Below are positions 7,525 to 8,461 of a DNA stretch of 8,461 nt, in pieces; within the stretch, counting starts at the first letter, position 1, and each line of letters starts with the position of its first letter. Source of the DNA: Acidobacteriaceae bacterium (lineage in GTDB: Bacteria; Acidobacteriota; Terriglobia; Terriglobales; Acidobacteriaceae); the NCBI GenBank assembly GCA_030040115.1, contig JASHUH010000110.1, forward strand, positions 1-8,461. Direction: 5' to 3'. The translations under genes were made by a program, and so were the position numbers. Below the pieces are notes generated by a model, which saw only the letters and a list, made by a program, of their open reading frames with translations, did no database searches and was not told where the DNA came from.

Positions 7525-7607
7525 GTCCCTCGCTTCAGCGCGTCAGGCGGCCTTTCGCGCGCCGCTGTGTTACATTAGACGCCAAGGCAAACCTCAAGTT
7601 TCTCAGA

Positions 7608-7637
7608 TTGAAGCAACCCGCCCCGGTTGCGTATAGT
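7608..7637 (+). promoter_or_regulatory. Candidate sigma-70-type promoter for the bactofilin gene
   Basis: TTGAAG (7608-7613) and TATAGT (7632-7637) are separated by 18 bp. Transcription would start near 7644, giving a leader of about 40 nt containing GGAAGG (7665-7670), which lies 11 nt before the ATG. This is the best promoter in the window; the 157-bp gap it sits in separates divergent genes. Confidence 0.5.
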
Positions 7638-7681
7638 GCGGGCAGGGGCTGGTCGCAGCCTGATGGAAGGGAAAATCGTTC

Positions 7682-8062
7682 ATGCCAGTGGAGAATAATG
7701 CCGCGCGCATCGGCAAAAGCGTCGTCATCTGCGGCGAAGTCAAGGGAAGTGAAGATTTGATCGTGGACGGGCGCATCGAAGGCACCATCAACCTCGCTGA
7801 CAGTCGTTTGACCATCGGTCCCAACGCCAGCGTCGCCGCCGATCTTGCCGCCCGGGACGTGCTCATTCTCGGCCATGTCCAGGGCAATGTGGTGGCCAGC
7901 GGCCGGGTCGAATTGCGCGCCGGTTGCTCTGTGGAAGGCGACATCCGCGCTCTCCGCCTCGCGATTGAAGATAATGCCGTTTTTCGCGGCAAGGTCGATC
8001 TCACCCAGGGCGTGGCCAAGGGCTCTGACGGAGCCGTCGTGACGCACAGCGGAGCCAAGTGA
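7682..8062 (+). CDS. Bactofilin
   Basis: Bactofilins (PF04519) polymerise without nucleotide into membrane-associated filaments that act as scaffolds for cell-wall enzymes and cell shape. The 126-residue protein is mostly one beta-helix domain (about 9-108) built from short repeats with the usual spacing: GEVKGSEDLIVDGRIEGTI (18-36), LTIGPNASVAADLAARDVLI (43-62), GHVQGNVVASGRVELRAGCS (64-83) and VEGDIRALRLAIEDNAVFRG (84-103). Short polar tails of 8 and about 18 residues flank it, as in other small bactofilins. There is no membrane segment. The ATG at 7682 has a plausible ribosome site and promoter upstream. It is followed after 78 bp by a methyltransferase-like gene on the same strand. Family certain; no M23 peptidase or other wall gene is nearby to show the process it serves. 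Confidence 0.93.
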   Translation: MPVENNAARIGKSVVICGEVKGSEDLIVDGRIEGTINLADSRLTIGPNASVAADLAARDVLILGHVQGNVVASGRVELRAGCSVEGDIRALRLAIEDNAVFRGKVDLTQGVAKGSDGAVVTHSGAK

Positions 8063-8128
8063 TCCCTTCGAGCGCAAGTCTCTTAGCCTCCGCGCCATTT
8101 GCGGCCTCCAGCTTCTGAAAATGCCGTA

Positions 8129-8132
8129 GAGG
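8129..8132 (+). promoter_or_regulatory. Ribosome binding site for the methyltransferase-like gene
   Basis: GAGG lies eight bases before GTG 8141 and supports that start over the in-frame TTG at 8099, which is the only other option after the in-frame TAG at 8084-8086. Confidence 0.5.
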
Positions 8133-8140
8133 TTGTCTCG

Positions 8141-8461
8141 GTGCTTAGCCGCTGGTTCGAAAAAAAACAGGAAAGCGGTGCCGCAGCTTCCGCTGCCGGC
8201 TTCACGGGCCCCAGGGTGCCACGCCATTCCGGCGGCTGGTCGGTGCTGCGCAAACGCTTGCAGGCGGAGCCCGGCCTCCGCATCATGGATGTCGGTTACA
8301 CCTCGCCCACCAACATCAACTATCTCACCAGCCTCGGTCATAGCATCTTTATGGCCGATCTCGTCCATGAGGCCTGCACCGGCGGCTGGCAATCCGGCCT
8401 CGACGAGGAGGGCATTCCCGTCTGGAACGTCGAGGGCTTCCTCACCCAAAGCTTCGACTTC
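8141..8461 (+). CDS. SAM-dependent methyltransferase-like protein, 3'-truncated by the window edge
   Basis: The frame is open from GTG 8141 to the window end, giving 107 residues. After a basic, low-complexity N-terminus (VLSRWFEKKQESGAAASA) comes GLRIMDVGYTSPTNINYLTS, positioned like motif I of class I methyltransferases (hydrophobic-D-x-G) but with TSPTNI in place of the usual GxG loop. It is followed by LGHSIFMADL, whose aspartate sits where the SAM ribose ligand would be. Similar proteins in Acidobacteria are commonly annotated as class I SAM methyltransferases, but the altered glycine loop makes SAM binding uncertain. An A8 run (8160-8167) lies in codons 7-9. The gene follows the bactofilin by 78 bp and may share its transcript. 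Confidence 0.65.
   Translation, partial: MLSRWFEKKQESGAAASAAGFTGPRVPRHSGGWSVLRKRLQAEPGLRIMDVGYTSPTNINYLTSLGHSIFMADLVHEACTGGWQSGLDEEGIPVWNVEGFLTQSFDF

Noticed and set aside
7535..8449. 304-codon minus-strand open frame opposite bactofilin and the methyltransferase-like gene
   Set aside because: It spans two plus-strand genes with recognisable families and has no domain of its own.

Overview
The window looks like a chromosomal segment from a GC-rich Gram-negative-type bacterium. Acidobacteriota (Terriglobia-like) is the best guess. The basis is protein resemblance recalled from memory: the LysRS, the secreted protein of unknown function and the methyltransferase-like protein after a bactofilin all read like acidobacterial proteins. 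No rRNA or other taxonomic marker is present, so this is inference.

Layout. (1) Positions 2-1285, plus strand: the 3' part of a polytopic membrane glycosyltransferase (GT39/ArnT-like), ending in a hairpin. (2) Positions 1344-4296, minus strand: lysS (class II lysyl-tRNA synthetase), a four-helix-bundle (S23/rRNA-intervening-sequence-type) protein gene, and ymdB (TIGR00282 metallophosphoesterase), closely spaced in that transcription order. (3) Positions 4382-6565, plus strand, divergent from lysS: an F1Fo ATP synthase membrane-sector cluster atpZ-atpI-atpB-atpE. A large hairpin follows directly, and no atpF/H/A/G/D/C comes after it, so the ATP synthase genes are split. (4) Positions 6661-7524, minus strand: a secreted protein of unknown function. 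(5) Positions 7682 to the window end, plus strand: a bactofilin, then the 5' part of a divergent SAM-methyltransferase-like gene.

The genes themselves are mostly housekeeping. The unusual signal is between them: four short tandem tracts with a 7-bp period (units GGGACTA, GATCACT, TAGCTCC, GCGAGAA). Each contains units that can be read as a 4-bp palindrome (CTAG, GATC, AGCT) plus 3 bases, although the GCGAGAA tract does so only at its degenerate end. They occupy the gaps around the four-helix-bundle gene and the unusually long atpB-atpE gap. In three cases a stop codon (lysS, the four-helix-bundle gene, atpB) lies inside the repeat sequence. The four-helix-bundle gene is bracketed by a perfect 13-bp inverted repeat made of this material, which recalls how relatives of this family sit inside stem-forming rRNA intervening sequences. 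This combination is the best candidate here for an undescribed element.

Functionally, atpZ/atpI/atpB/atpE would build and assemble the Fo ion channel and c-ring. lysS serves translation, ymdB may act in RNA or cyclic-nucleotide turnover, and bactofilin would form a membrane-associated scaffold.
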